Origin: an uncultured Bacteroidales bacterium | Lineage (GTDB): Bacteria > Bacteroidota > Bacteroidia > Bacteroidales > P3 | DNA length: 64,000 bases | Reading direction: 5' to 3' | NCBI GenBank assembly: GCA_900317125.1 | Contig: ONFR01000007.1 | Location: forward strand, 25,843 to 89,842 | Part shown: piece after piece, positions 16,215-25,027 of the stretch | Numbering within the stretch: position 1 is the stretch's first letter | Layout of the letters: every line of letters starts with the position of its first letter | The notes under the pieces: generated by a model | Told to the model about the DNA's origin: nothing | Database searches by the model: none | Seen by the model: the letters and a program-made list of their open reading frames with translations, nothing else | Made by a program: the position numbers and the translations under genes

Positions 16215-17285
16215 ATGTTAGACAAACTCGAAGCCATCCACGCCCGATACCAGGAGATAGAACAGCAGATGAACGACCCGCAGGTCACATCCGACATGAA
16301 ACGCTACGTCAAGCTCAGCAAAGACTACAAAGACCTCCAGCCCGTAGTCAAAGCCTACCACGACTATAAGGCGCTCCTCGACACCATCGCCGAATGCCGC
16401 GAACTCCTCGCCACCGAAAAAGACGAGGAACTGCGCGAAATGGCCAAGGCCGAACTCGCCGAATGCACCGAACGCCGCGAGAAGATGGAGGACGAAATCC
16501 GTATCCTCCTCATCCCCGAAGACCCCACCGACAGCAAAAACGCCGTCGTCGAAATCCGTGGCGGCACTGGCGGCGACGAGGCCTGCATCTTTGCCGGCGA
16601 CCTCTTCCGCATGTACACCCGCTACTGCGAGAAAAAACACTGGCACATCGAAGTGGTCAGCTTCAATGAAGGCACCGCAGGCGGCTACAAGGACATCACC
16701 TTCAACGTCACTGGCGAGAAAGTCTACGGCATGCTCAAATACGAGAGCGGCGTCCACCGCGTCCAGCGCGTCCCCGCCACCGAGACCCAGGGGCGCGTCC
16801 ACACCTCCGCAGCCGGCGTCGTCGTCCTCCCCGAAGCCGAGGAGTTCGACGTCGAACTCAACATGTCCGACGTCAAGAAGGAGACCTTCTGCGCCTCCGG
16901 CCCCGGCGGCCAGTGCGTCAACACCACCTACTCCGCCGTCCGCCTCACCCACATCCCCACCGGCATCGTCGTCTCCATGCAGGACCAGAAATCACAAATC
17001 AAAAACCTCGAGAAAGCCATCTCCATCCTCCGCACACGCCTCTACGAGCGCGAATACAACAAATACATGGAGGAACTCTCCACCAAACGCAAAACCATGG
17101 TCGCCACCGGCGACCGCAGCGAGAAAGTCCGCACCTACAACTACCCCCAAAGCCGCGTCACCGACCACCGCATCGGCTACACCATGTACAACCTCCCCGC
17201 CTTTATGGACGGCGACATCCAAGACCTCATCGACGCCCTCCAGCTGGCCGAAAACGCCGAGAAACTCAAGGAAAGCGTCGGCTGA
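16215..17285 (+). CDS. prfA: Peptide chain release factor 1
   Basis: 356 residues, the usual RF1 length. The catalytic GGQ lies in SGPGGQCVNTTYSAVRL, where it triggers peptidyl-tRNA hydrolysis. The stop-codon-reading PAT tripeptide that marks RF1 (UAA/UAG) rather than RF2 is in RVPATETQGRVHTS. A coiled N-terminal domain, MLDKLEAIHARYQEIEQQM, precedes it. No prmC methyltransferase gene is adjacent. The gene starts right after a long intergenic repeat and no TAnnTTTG box was found close by, so it may be read from the acyltransferase promoter. A strong terminator follows at 17341-17388. Confidence 0.97.
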   Translation: MLDKLEAIHARYQEIEQQMNDPQVTSDMKRYVKLSKDYKDLQPVVKAYHDYKALLDTIAECRELLATEKDEELREMAKAELAECTERREKMEDEIRILLIPEDPTDSKNAVVEIRGGTGGDEACIFAGDLFRMYTRYCEKKHWHIEVVSFNEGTAGGYKDITFNVTGEKVYGMLKYESGVHRVQRVPATETQGRVHTSAAGVVVLPEAEEFDVELNMSDVKKETFCASGPGGQCVNTTYSAVRLTHIPTGIVVSMQDQKSQIKNLEKAISILRTRLYEREYNKYMEELSTKRKTMVATGDRSEKVRTYNYPQSRVTDHRIGYTMYNLPAFMDGDIQDLIDALQLAENAEKLKESVG

Positions 17286-17340
17286 CCCCACCATCCGCAT
17301 ACATTCAACAAAGGGTGAGCAACGCCTGCCCCATATACTG

Positions 17341-17388
17341 AAAAAAAAGGAAGGTGCCCCAAAATCCAGGACACCTTCTTTCTTTTTT
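17341..17388. terminator. Bidirectional rho-independent terminator between prfA and the lipoprotein fragment
   Basis: GAAGGTG (17350-17356) pairs with CACCTTC (17372-17378), with an A8 run on the left and a T-rich run on the right, so it works on both strands. The stem sequence closely resembles the terminator at 47753-47772 that ends the related fimbrillin-like lipoprotein gene. Confidence 0.85.
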
Positions 17389-17404
17389 GGATTATAAGCG
17401 TTGC

Positions 17405-17692
17405 TTAGTTGGCATTCTGAACCAAGCGTACACAGAGACCAGTGGGTTTGTTGGAAGCAACTGTACCCGAGTGTGAAACTCTGGGGCGTCCGACGCTGGG
17501 AGTGCCAGTGGTTTCGAAACGCATGAAGTAAGCATAGTAATCACCCCACTCCTCGGAGTCAGTAATAGTCCAATAGCCATTCCATTCGCTGGAGTAGCCC
17601 CACGAGCGAATGATACCTTCGCCGTAGTGTCTGTGGCCGGATCCGGGCAGGAATACCACACCTCTCTTTTCAAGGTTAGTCCAAGCGGAACC
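17405..17692 (-). pseudogene. 3' fragment of a FISUMP-type (major paralogous domain) lipoprotein gene
   Basis: About 95 codons remain open. The segment WTNLEKRGVVFLPGSGHR, followed by YGEG..., YAYFMRF and the terminal GLCVRLVQNAN, matches the end of Fibrobacter-major-paralogous-type domains. The complete gene at 47796-49304 shows the same layout: WSTLEACGCVFLPITGYQ, YYWSSS, YYTKF and LPIRLVKDVQ. There is no ATG, lipobox or N-terminal domain, and the open frame runs upstream into the HTH gene region with no domain match. I infer that the copy lost its 5' part; the terminator of the family is still attached. Confidence 0.65.
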
Positions 17693-17778
17693 AGAGGAGG
17701 GCTTGGGAGTGGGAAAGAACTTGATGGAGAGTGGCTGTTTGCCCGTTTTTTGGGGCCTTTGCCATTGTTCTGTAGTTG

Positions 17779-17991
17779 TTAAGGCTGGGTGAGATTGTCG
17801 GAGTAAAGGCGGAAGAGGTCGGCATCGAGGGCATGACAGATGGCGGCGAGCTGTTCTGTGTCGATGGAGGCTTTGTTGAATATTTTCTGCAACGCGCGGG
17901 GGGTGATGCCAATCTGCTCGGCAAGCCAGGCGTTGGTTTGGCCTTGGCGGCGAAGTTCATCGCGGATGGCGGTTCCGATATGTATCTGCAT
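17779..17991 (-). CDS. Small helix-turn-helix (XRE/HigA-like) regulator
   Basis: 70 residues forming one DNA-binding domain: AIRDELRRQGQTNAWLAEQ, then IGITPRALQKIFNKASID, the two recognition helices of a Cro/C1-type fold. No toxin gene lies beside it, so the usual HigBA pairing is absent; an orphan regulator or relic is possible. A TATCTTTG box stands 29 bases before the ATG. Downstream lies the lipoprotein fragment. Confidence 0.82.
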   Translation of the reverse strand: MQIHIGTAIRDELRRQGQTNAWLAEQIGITPRALQKIFNKASIDTEQLAAICHALDADLFRLYSDNLTQP

Positions 17992-18020
17992 GGCAGGCGT
18001 GTTTTTAGGGGTTGCGGATG

Positions 18021-18028
18021 CAAAGATA
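18021..18028 (-). promoter_or_regulatory. -7 box TATCTTTG for the HTH gene
   Basis: Exact TAnnTTTG match on the minus strand, preceded by an A-rich run. Confidence 0.7.
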
Positions 18029-18366
18029 CAAATCTTTTTTTATCGGAAAAGGCCTTGTTTCAAAGTGAAAAGTAAAAGGTAATCGGAAAGAGTAATGGCG
18101 GATAGATATAAACGTAATATCATGTAATAAAAACAGAAAGTGACTTAATCTGGACCAAAACTGACAATCGGGGAAATGTAAATCGAGTATTGGACAGAAA
18201 AGGGAGAATATAAGAGCTGCTATGAGAAAAACAGGGCGAAGCAACGTCGCCGCTGCCCTTCGGTTATCCATAATAATAATGGTGTAGTGTCGCCTCTTTT
18301 CTGCAGGCAGTAGGTTCGTTCAATACCGCATCCTTGCAGCTACGTTGCAGGTTCGTTCTTTAATGC
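18029..18366. other. Non-coding gap left of the dispersed repeat
   Basis: AT-rich DNA without a credible gene or terminator. Near 18310-18330, GTTCGTTCAATACCGCATCC is an approximate inverted copy of the right end of the dispersed repeat at 18367-18433, so this part may belong to the same element. Confidence 0.5.
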
Positions 18367-18433
18367 TATGACGGATAACGATACGATAACGATGCTGGAA
18401 GGAGCCTGTATTGAAGGGCGTTACTCTGTTGAT
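18367..18433. repeat. Dispersed 65-bp intergenic element, copy A
   Basis: TATGACGGATAACGATAC, GATAACGATGCTGGAAGG and CCTGTATTGAAGGGCG line up with copy B at 35161-35226 over their full length, with roughly a dozen differences. A shorter copy C, at 47394-47438, shares GTAACGATGC, ATAACGATAC and GGATTGAACGG. Confidence 0.7.
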
Positions 18434-18453
18434 GCGGTTGTCGGCCTGCACCG

Positions 18454-21327
18454 TTAGAAAGGGATGAATCCGATGCCGAGTTTGATGGTCAGGATGTTTG
18501 ACAGGACGGCGTCGGCATAGTGCTGGTAGGGCAAGGTGTCATCGATGAATCCAAACACCATGTGTATGCCGTAGGTGTAGGCATAGTCTATCTGGTAGTT
18601 GAGCATCAACCGGCCCGCAAAGATATAGTTTCGGCCTAAGCCGAAATGGATGCCGAAGGTGTTGCCGTCGTTTTGGGAGGTGAGCGTAGTGAAGTGGACC
18701 ATGTGCGCTCCGAAGTCGAAGTAGTAGCCCAGCGGGGCGAAGTCGGTATTTTTGTATCTCCGCACTTCAAGACCCAGGGTCAGCATGTTGCGCGAGCCGG
18801 GGGCGATGGAGTCAATCATGGTATAGCCGTAGGGTGTCTGGCGCGGGACGCGGTGGGTGTGGGTGATGTCGCTGTAAGCACTATGGTAGCGGGCTGAGAG
18901 GGCTAAGGTGGTGCGTCGGCCCACGGCCAGTTCGACCGAAGCCCAGGGTGTGAGGGCAAGGATGTGCGGGCGGCTGCGGTTGATCAGCTTCGTATAGTCG
19001 GGGGTGTGGAATGTCTGCAATCCGCTCATCCCAAGGTTGGCACCGGCCATCAGTCCGACTCTCCGCCCCATGAATCCGATGGGTGAAGAGCCATTGGCTT
19101 TTTTCGCCCCGCCTCGTATACCGGATTGTATGTAGGTGTCGTAGAGCATGGCATCGGTCAGTGCGCTGTGGTCGGCCACTTTGAATTTGTGGGCTTGGCG
19201 GGAGAGTATCCTGCCTCTGTGGGCATCCACCACGAGTGCTACCATGGTGGTGTGTTCCAGGCCGGTGAGGGCGGCTGATACCACTATCGGAATGAAGGGC
19301 AGCATGATGGCATAAGCTGGGTGGACACTGCCTTTCATGCCCTCGTGGTTGAGGATGACTGCGGTGGTCAGTTTGTTCGACCCGAGACGGGTGAGCAGGC
19401 TGTCCATGGCGGGTTGCATGATGCGGTGGTGCCGGAAACTGCCTTTGGTCAGCCAGAACTCGTTCATCCATTCGCATACTGTGAGGAAGTCGTTGTACTG
19501 CCCGGCTGTGGTCATGTTGTGCATTCCTTGGTCGGAGAAGTCGAAGGTGGAGCCTCCCAGGTGTTGGATGGTTTGTTCGATGCGCTGGCTGAGCCATTCC
19601 TCGTGCTTGCAGCTGCGGTCGGCAATGAGATGGTTGTCTTTGTCCATTATCCAGTAGGAGGGGTTGTAGAGTATCATGGCATTGGTGTCGGCGGTGTTGA
19701 CCGGAAGCGGGGAGGAGGTGTTCTCTTTTTGTCGGTCGTGGCATGTTGCGGAGAGATGGTTGTAGAGGGTGGGGAAGAGTGTGCTGTCGGCCATGGCCAA
19801 GTCGGCGAGGATGTGGACGGAGGTGTTGCGGAGGGCTTGTTGTTGCCGTTTTAGTTTGATGCGTTCGTACTTGGTCAGTTTGGTGGTGGAGGTGTTTGGC
19901 TGACTGGATGCGGCAGTGTCGTTTTTCGTGGTGTCGGGTGGGGTGGCGATGAAGTCGGAGGGGGATTTGCCGATGGGGTGGCGCAGGAGGTCCATGAGGT
20001 GGAATGCCATGGCGGTGAGGTGGCTGTCGGTTGGGTGCTGCATGTGGAATTCCCACACTTTGTGCAGTGCGGCAAGGGTGGCCTGTTCGGCGTTCATCGT
20101 GTGGAAAGCATAGTATATTTGCTGGCTTTCGCCCTGGATGCGTTGGTAATCGTCGAATTCGTTATACTCGTATTCGTTGCATTTGGCCACAGCGATACTG
20201 TAGAGTGCCTGTGCAAGGTAGCGTTGGGTGGTGCCGTTGGCGGTCGCCGCTTGCCCGGACACCGGCGTATTGCCTGTCGGCGACGAGTCCTGTTCGGTGA
20301 GGAGAATCCAGCTGTTGTAGAATGCCCGTGGGTAGCGGCCGTGAAGCAGGTCCTGCCGGATGCACTCCATGCGGGCGGTATGGCGCAGGGCGGAAAACTC
20401 GTCGGGCGTGGAGATGAGATATTTGACGCCTTGGGCTAGGAGCGGTGAGCCGTTATTGGCCGTCAGGATGCGCTCGGCACGTTGGCGGCGCGATATGATG
20501 TTGGGGTGGGTCAGTTCCGAGTCGTCGTAGTCGTCGGTTGCGGTGACGGGGGCGGTATGGTCGAGCCAGCAGCCGTTGAGTTGATAGTAGGGGGTGTTGA
20601 AGAAGGTGGTGTCGAAGTGCAGATCGTCGAAGGGCAGGTCGCCGAATTGCAGGATGTCGAACACACTCTCGGTGACCCCTTTCCAGTAGGGGCTGGCAGC
20701 GTAGAAGAGGGTGATGCCGAGCGAGTCGGCCTCGTATTCCATCTCGCGGCTGCGGGCATGGTGGCGGAGCAGTGTGCCGGCCCGGTCGGCTTCGACATCG
20801 AGGTCGTTGTCGCGGTTTCTCTTTCCCCGTTTGTTGTTGCCGACCAGTGTCTCCATGCCGTGAGCCCTGTAGTAGTGGATGATTTCGTGTGCGATGACGA
20901 ATGCCAGCTGGGCTTCGTTGTCCAGCTGGGCGACAAGTCCCGTGTTGATGAATATCATGCCTTGCGGGGTGGTGAAGGCATTGACGCCCGGCGAGGTGAC
21001 GGTGTAGAATCGGAGTTCGGAACGCAGGCTGGGGTGGTCTTTGAGCAGGGTGTCGGCTATGCGCGAGGCGAGGGTGCTGATGGGGTCGCCGTAGACGATG
21101 TGGCCACTGGCCAGCATGCGGTTGATATGGTAGGAGGCCTCGAGGATTTGCTGCTTGTTGCGCACACGCTTGCCGGCGTATTGTTCGGCACGCTGGATGT
21201 CGCTGTCGTAGAGTTGCCACACGCTCATCTTCAGGTCGGCGGGCACGGCTCCCGAGCTGCGCAGTGCCTGGCCGTGGAGGGCGGCGGCGCATGTGAGGCA
21301 GATGAGTAGGGTGAGGAGGTGCTTCAT
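18454..21327 (-). CDS. M48-family metallopeptidase fused to an outer-membrane barrel-like domain
   Basis: 957 residues with a signal peptide (CAAALHG). The peptidase region is in the first 300 residues: zinc motif HEIIHYYRAHG and the downstream ligand glutamate in EYEADSLGI, as in BepA/YfgC-type periplasmic proteases. A long middle region follows without a known domain. The last 230 residues carry alternating aromatic strands ending TIKLGIGFIPF, the typical end of an outer-membrane beta-barrel. M48 enzymes of this type help outer-membrane protein assembly or quality control. The start lies 6 bases after the 485-residue secreted protein gene, so the two are co-transcribed. Confidence 0.82.
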   Translation of the reverse strand: MKHLLTLLICLTCAAALHGQALRSSGAVPADLKMSVWQLYDSDIQRAEQYAGKRVRNKQQILEASYHINRMLASGHIVYGDPISTLASRIADTLLKDHPSLRSELRFYTVTSPGVNAFTTPQGMIFINTGLVAQLDNEAQLAFVIAHEIIHYYRAHGMETLVGNNKRGKRNRDNDLDVEADRAGTLLRHHARSREMEYEADSLGITLFYAASPYWKGVTESVFDILQFGDLPFDDLHFDTTFFNTPYYQLNGCWLDHTAPVTATDDYDDSELTHPNIISRRQRAERILTANNGSPLLAQGVKYLISTPDEFSALRHTARMECIRQDLLHGRYPRAFYNSWILLTEQDSSPTGNTPVSGQAATANGTTQRYLAQALYSIAVAKCNEYEYNEFDDYQRIQGESQQIYYAFHTMNAEQATLAALHKVWEFHMQHPTDSHLTAMAFHLMDLLRHPIGKSPSDFIATPPDTTKNDTAASSQPNTSTTKLTKYERIKLKRQQQALRNTSVHILADLAMADSTLFPTLYNHLSATCHDRQKENTSSPLPVNTADTNAMILYNPSYWIMDKDNHLIADRSCKHEEWLSQRIEQTIQHLGGSTFDFSDQGMHNMTTAGQYNDFLTVCEWMNEFWLTKGSFRHHRIMQPAMDSLLTRLGSNKLTTAVILNHEGMKGSVHPAYAIMLPFIPIVVSAALTGLEHTTMVALVVDAHRGRILSRQAHKFKVADHSALTDAMLYDTYIQSGIRGGAKKANGSSPIGFMGRRVGLMAGANLGMSGLQTFHTPDYTKLINRSRPHILALTPWASVELAVGRRTTLALSARYHSAYSDITHTHRVPRQTPYGYTMIDSIAPGSRNMLTLGLEVRRYKNTDFAPLGYYFDFGAHMVHFTTLTSQNDGNTFGIHFGLGRNYIFAGRLMLNYQIDYAYTYGIHMVFGFIDDTLPYQHYADAVLSNILTIKLGIGFIPF

Positions 21328-21333
21328 GGCTGG

Positions 21334-22791
21334 CTATAGGTTTTCGATTGTGATTTTGGTCAGTTGGTCTTTCCTACCCGTGGTGAGCATCACGACATAT
21401 TCGCCGGGTGCTGCGAGGCTATGGGCGGCGCCGGCCAAGGCTTGGCGTCCGGTTTCGATGAAGCTCTGGTCTTCCTTGCCGTCGGGGGTGAGGGTCCACA
21501 CGTTCAGCGCTGAGGGATGTGCGGTGGGTTCGAACAGCTTGACGGGTTTGGCGTAGGGATAGGTGGTGTTGTCGGCATGGTCCATCCATGCCAGCATGAT
21601 GCCACAGGGGGTAGTGAGCCATTGGTAGCCGAGGTAGTCGCTCTTGTTCAAGGAGGCGCTTGAGGTCATCCTTTTGGCGGTTGACCATTGTATCTCGCCG
21701 TTGCGGTCGATCCGCATCACCATCATGCCCATGCGCTGGACGGCGGTGGGGACGCCGTTTGTGGCGAGGTTCCATTGCTGGTCCAGCATGAGATAGGCTC
21801 CGCTGCTGTCCTGCAGGGTTTGGCAGATGCGGCCGAATTGTACCCATAGGCGGTTTTGGTGTGTCTCTTCTTTTTGGTTGGTGAGCCGGTTGACCTCGTG
21901 CTGGGTGAGGGGTCGGCGGACGGTGCTGAGGGTTTTCTTTTGGATTTTGTAGCAGTGGATGTCGATGCAGTCGATGTTGGTGCCGACGGGCATGAGCACA
22001 TGGTTCTCTTGTCGGACGGCATCGGCCAGGAGGATGTTGCCGTCGCCATAGCGCAGCAGGGTGCGCTGGACGACGGGGTCGCCTTGGGGTATCTTGAACG
22101 AGATGTCCTGTATCTGCTCGCCGTCGAAGAGCGTGAAGCGGCAGTCGCCTTGCTCGTCGAGGGTGTAGAGTATGATGTCGCCTTCGTCGGTGACGGCTAT
22201 GTTGTCCGGGGGTGTCCGCGAGGTGGTCTGGGTCCAGTATGCTTCCAGCTGGTGGTTGTAGAGGCCTACGGTTGTCTCAAAGCCCTGCGCCATGCGGTTG
22301 GCAACGGCGACACATGCCAGTAGCTTCCCGTTGGGCGACACTGCTATGTTGAACAGAAACTGGTCCCCTTGCACGCCGGTGCGCTTGAAGAGGGTCTGCG
22401 GTGTGCTGTCGGGTTGGAGGGTCTGGAGGTTGCGCCGGTCGCGGTAGATGTGCATGCCTTCGGGGGTGTGTGTGGCCTGCAACAGGTCGATGTGGTTTCC
22501 GTTGAGGTAGCCCCCATAGCATGTCGGGTCGCCACCGTTGGAGACGATGGTGCGGTTTTGCTCTTTCAGGTCGCCGGTGTAGTGTACCAGCTCCAGGCGG
22601 TTTTTCAGTCGCCCTTGGCGTTGGATGAGCACGAGGTCCTGCCCGTTGAAGCCGATGAACAGGGGTGTGCTGTTTTTGACGATGCCTTTGCCTTCGGTAA
22701 GCTGGTCGAAGGTGATGGCCTGCGACATGCCACGGAGCGACAGCGAGAGGAGGGCAAGCGTGAGCATGAATATTTTGGATTGTTTTGACAT
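21334..22791 (-). CDS. Secreted protein of unknown function
   Basis: 485 residues with a clear signal peptide (MLTLALLSLSLRGMSQ). The rest is soluble and beta-rich, with repeated elements such as GFNGQDLVLIQRQGR, VSPNGKLLACVAVANR, DEGDIILYTLDEQGD and RIDRNGEIQWSTAKR. Their spacing is compatible with propeller blades, but no family could be assigned. No T9SS sorting domain or lipobox is present. It sits 6 bases before the M48-barrel gene and is probably its operon partner. Upstream is a long intergenic repeat. Confidence 0.7.
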   Translation of the reverse strand: MSKQSKIFMLTLALLSLSLRGMSQAITFDQLTEGKGIVKNSTPLFIGFNGQDLVLIQRQGRLKNRLELVHYTGDLKEQNRTIVSNGGDPTCYGGYLNGNHIDLLQATHTPEGMHIYRDRRNLQTLQPDSTPQTLFKRTGVQGDQFLFNIAVSPNGKLLACVAVANRMAQGFETTVGLYNHQLEAYWTQTTSRTPPDNIAVTDEGDIILYTLDEQGDCRFTLFDGEQIQDISFKIPQGDPVVQRTLLRYGDGNILLADAVRQENHVLMPVGTNIDCIDIHCYKIQKKTLSTVRRPLTQHEVNRLTNQKEETHQNRLWVQFGRICQTLQDSSGAYLMLDQQWNLATNGVPTAVQRMGMMVMRIDRNGEIQWSTAKRMTSSASLNKSDYLGYQWLTTPCGIMLAWMDHADNTTYPYAKPVKLFEPTAHPSALNVWTLTPDGKEDQSFIETGRQALAGAAHSLAAPGEYVVMLTTGRKDQLTKITIENL

Positions 22792-22796
22792 CTTTT

Positions 22797-22893
22797 TGAA
22801 TTGAGAATTGAGAATTGAAAAAATTAACGTGTTAATGTGTTATCGTGTTAGTCGATTTACGAAATAACGAAATAACGAATTAACGCATTCAAA
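22797..22893. repeat. Intergenic repeat combining AATTGAGAATTG and TTAACG words (copy 6)
   Basis: GAATTGAGAATTGAGAATTG is followed by ATTAACGTGTTAATGTG, a GTCGATTTACG centre identical to copy 5, then AATAACGAAATAACG and GAATTAACGCATTC. This copy joins two word families that elsewhere occur separately. Confidence 0.85.
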
Positions 22894-22902
22894 AGGATGC
22901 TG

Positions 22903-23625
22903 TTAACGGATGAATTTGTAGCCCACGCCTACCAGCAGGCTGTAGTTGGGGATGTTGTTTTGTGTCTCGATGTCTTGCTTGAAGGGGATGCGTACTTTGG
23001 CAGCAGTGGTGGCAAAGAAGTTGTCGTTGAAATAGTAGTTGACGCTGAACAGGCCACTGAATCCCAACCGCCAGTCGAAGGCCGTTTTGCCTTTATCGTG
23101 GGTGGATGGAGTTGGCTGGCCAGTGGCTTTGACGGTGCAGTGGATGTTGTCTTTCCTGTTTGAGAGCAGGCCTGAGTAGATGCCGGCACCGAGTTGCAGT
23201 TCCCAGTTGTCGTCGATGTAGTAGCCCGCCAGATAGCGGACTTCGACGAGTAGGTCCCAGCCGTGCTGGTCGTGGTGTACCCATCTGCCAGAATAGGGTT
23301 TTGAGCTATAGAAGACATAGGTGTCGCCGTCGAGGGTGTAGGTGGTGTGGTAGAGGTTGCAGTTCAATTCGGCTTGGAACCCCATGACGAAATGGGTGCC
23401 GAGCGCTTCTTCGCCGTCGTAGCGGAAGGAGAGGGTGAGGGGTACGCCTTGTTTGTAGTCGATTGCATTGAGTGAGGCAGGGGCGGGCTGGAGGTACGAC
23501 CCGACGGTGAAGAGGTAGGCATTGTCGCCTGTCCATGGAGCAGGGGCGTGGTAATAGTGGATTTGGGCTTGCGCTGCACAGGTGATAAACAGGGCGGCAA
23601 GGAGTAGGATGTGCTGTCTTTTCAT
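22903..23625 (-). CDS. Outer-membrane beta-barrel protein
   Basis: 240 residues with a signal peptide (CAAQAQ). The mature part is an alternating-strand barrel: GWDLLVEVRYLAGYYID, WELQLGAGIYSGLLS, FDWRLGFSGLFSVNYYF and the terminal YSLLVGVGYKFIR, which resembles the C-terminal targeting signature of outer-membrane barrels. It is small, so probably an eight-to-ten-strand barrel of the OmpW/OprF-like group. It is flanked by an intergenic repeat downstream and by the 153-residue lipoprotein gene upstream. Substrate unknown. Confidence 0.78.
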   Translation of the reverse strand: MKRQHILLLAALFITCAAQAQIHYYHAPAPWTGDNAYLFTVGSYLQPAPASLNAIDYKQGVPLTLSFRYDGEEALGTHFVMGFQAELNCNLYHTTYTLDGDTYVFYSSKPYSGRWVHHDQHGWDLLVEVRYLAGYYIDDNWELQLGAGIYSGLLSNRKDNIHCTVKATGQPTPSTHDKGKTAFDWRLGFSGLFSVNYYFNDNFFATTAAKVRIPFKQDIETQNNIPNYSLLVGVGYKFIR

Positions 23626-23679
23626 GGTGGGTGTGTTTTAAAGGTGTGGATGTGAAAATTATATAACGAATACAGATGA

Positions 23680-24141
23680 TTAGCTTTTGGGGCGGGCGGT
23701 ACAGTGGTAGGTTTTGCTTTTCTTGTCGTAGACTATCTCCACGCGGTAGCCTTTCAGCAGCATGCGCTTTGCCCATTCTTTCACTTTGCCTACATCGGAC
23801 GATTGGAAGGTGACGACAGGGGTGTCGGCGAACTGGAGTTTGGCGCCGCGCGGGGTGCGGTTGGCCTGCATGGAGATGCTGCTGCCGTTGTTGCGGGCGT
23901 CGAAGAGGAACTGGTAGAGGAGGATGTCGATTTCTTTCTGGCTGTGGATGACGGTCTGGCCGGTGCGCTCGGCAACGGCATATTTGACGACGCAGAGGGT
24001 GTCGAGGGTGAGGTCGGGGTCGGCGGCGACGGGGTTGTCGGTGTTCCAATAGATTTCGGTGGCCATATTGGTGACGTGGACGCAGCCGGTGGTGAGGCTG
24101 GCCAGCGCCAGGATGAGGATTGCGGTGTGGGTGCTTTTCAT
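23680..24141 (-). CDS. Lipoprotein of unknown function
   Basis: 153 residues with a lipobox LTTGC at residues 16-20. The mature domain has no recognised family; it ends in KEWAKRMLLKGYRVEI and YHCTARPKS. It lies between the sigma-factor operon and the barrel gene, separated from the former by an intergenic repeat, so it may have its own promoter. Confidence 0.65.
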   Translation of the reverse strand: MKSTHTAILILALASLTTGCVHVTNMATEIYWNTDNPVAADPDLTLDTLCVVKYAVAERTGQTVIHSQKEIDILLYQFLFDARNNGSSISMQANRTPRGAKLQFADTPVVTFQSSDVGKVKEWAKRMLLKGYRVEIVYDKKSKTYHCTARPKS

Positions 24142-24149
24142 TGTTGGGT

Positions 24150-24266
24150 GGCTTGTGAATGAGTTAACGTGTTATCGTGTTGATATGTTGATATGTTGGA
24201 TGTTGATATGTTGCGAGCCGGATAAACTTTTCAACGGATAAACTTTTCAACGATTTAGCGAATTGA
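24150..24266. repeat. Intergenic TTAACG/TGATATGTTG-word repeat (copy 7)
   Basis: GAGTTAACGTGTTATCGTG, then TGATATGTTG repeats, two tandem GGATAAACTTTTCAAC copies, and GATTAGCGTG. The end overlaps the last codons (STR, stop) of the gene at 24267, which therefore ends inside repeat-like DNA. Confidence 0.7.
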
Positions 24267-24752
24267 TTAGCGTGTTGACAGTTGGTCGATATGGTTGTCG
24301 ACGATGGCGTCGATTTGTTGCGGGGTGCAGGCATGGAATATGCTGACGCACTGCAGCGAGCGCGAGGCGGCCATGATGTTGACGGTGTCGGTGCGGGAGG
24401 TGCCGGCTTCGGGTTGGCTGTCGTGGTTGAGGATGCTGAGGATGAGGTCGGGGTTGCCTTGTTCCAGCAGGGCGGCGGTGGCACTGTCGGGCTGGGGGAT
24501 GTTGAAGTCTTTTTGCAGCTGCTCCCATCCTTGGGGCGAGGTGGCCTGGAGGAGGGTGAGGTCGATGCGGAGGGTGTCGTTGAGGCGTTTGCCCTTGATG
24601 TAGGTGGATTGGATGCCGGGACAGTGCAGATAGCTGCGATAGAGTGCGCTGCATTGGTCGTCGTCGATGGTGCGTGGCCAGTATTTGAAAAGGCCTACGC
24701 CAGCGACGGCGAGGAGGATGACAAGCAGGGTGATGGTCCAGCGGCGTTTCAT
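24267..24752 (-). CDS. Single-pass membrane protein, third gene of the sigma-factor operon
   Basis: 161 residues. One N-terminal membrane helix (about 6-24, WTITLLVILLAVAGVGLF) is followed by a periplasmic domain with two cysteines (CSALYRSYLHCPG). The family is unknown. Its start overlaps the end of the 92-residue gene by four bases (ATGA), so the two are translationally coupled. Together with the sigma factor it forms a three-gene set; a role in sensing or restraining the sigma factor is only an inference. Confidence 0.7.
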   Translation of the reverse strand: MKRRWTITLLVILLAVAGVGLFKYWPRTIDDDQCSALYRSYLHCPGIQSTYIKGKRLNDTLRIDLTLLQATSPQGWEQLQKDFNIPQPDSATAALLEQGNPDLILSILNHDSQPEAGTSRTDTVNIMAASRSLQCVSIFHACTPQQIDAIVDNHIDQLSTR

Positions 24753-25027
24753 AGGTTTTGTATTATTTTGTCGGCGGTGGCTACAGCTTGGCGGTTGGCG
24801 GCGATGGTGCCGTGGCTGGTGGCCTGCGCCTGGACGCGGGGTGTGGCAACCCAGAGGGCGGGCATCAGCAGGAGCGCCACACAGGCCACTATGGCGTAGT
24901 GGCGGCGGTTGGCTCGGCGCAGGTAGCTGCCATAGTGTGCCCGCATGTCGTCGAGCATCCGCTGTTCTGCGCAGTGACGTGTGTGCTGTTGCAGCATCAG
25001 TTCTATGTCTTTTTCGTCAAGGCTCAT
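24749..25027 (-). CDS. Single-pass membrane protein, possible anti-sigma factor
   Basis: 92 residues: a charged cytoplasmic part (1-44), one membrane helix (about 45-62, YAIVACVALLLMPALWVA) and a short periplasmic tail. Its start overlaps the sigma-factor stop region by 11 bases. Size, topology and position fit a minimal anti-sigma factor, although no anti-sigma domain (ASD or zinc motif) can be recognised. The histidine and cysteine in QQHTRHCAEQR are only a loose match to a zinc anti-sigma motif. Confidence 0.7.
   Translation of the reverse strand: MSLDEKDIELMLQQHTRHCAEQRMLDDMRAHYGSYLRRANRRHYAIVACVALLLMPALWVATPRVQAQATSHGTIAANRQAVATADKIIQNL

Noticed and set aside
17779..17991. A HigBA-type toxin-antitoxin pair
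   Set aside because: The HTH protein is present but no toxin-like frame lies on either side; the neighbour is a lipoprotein fragment.
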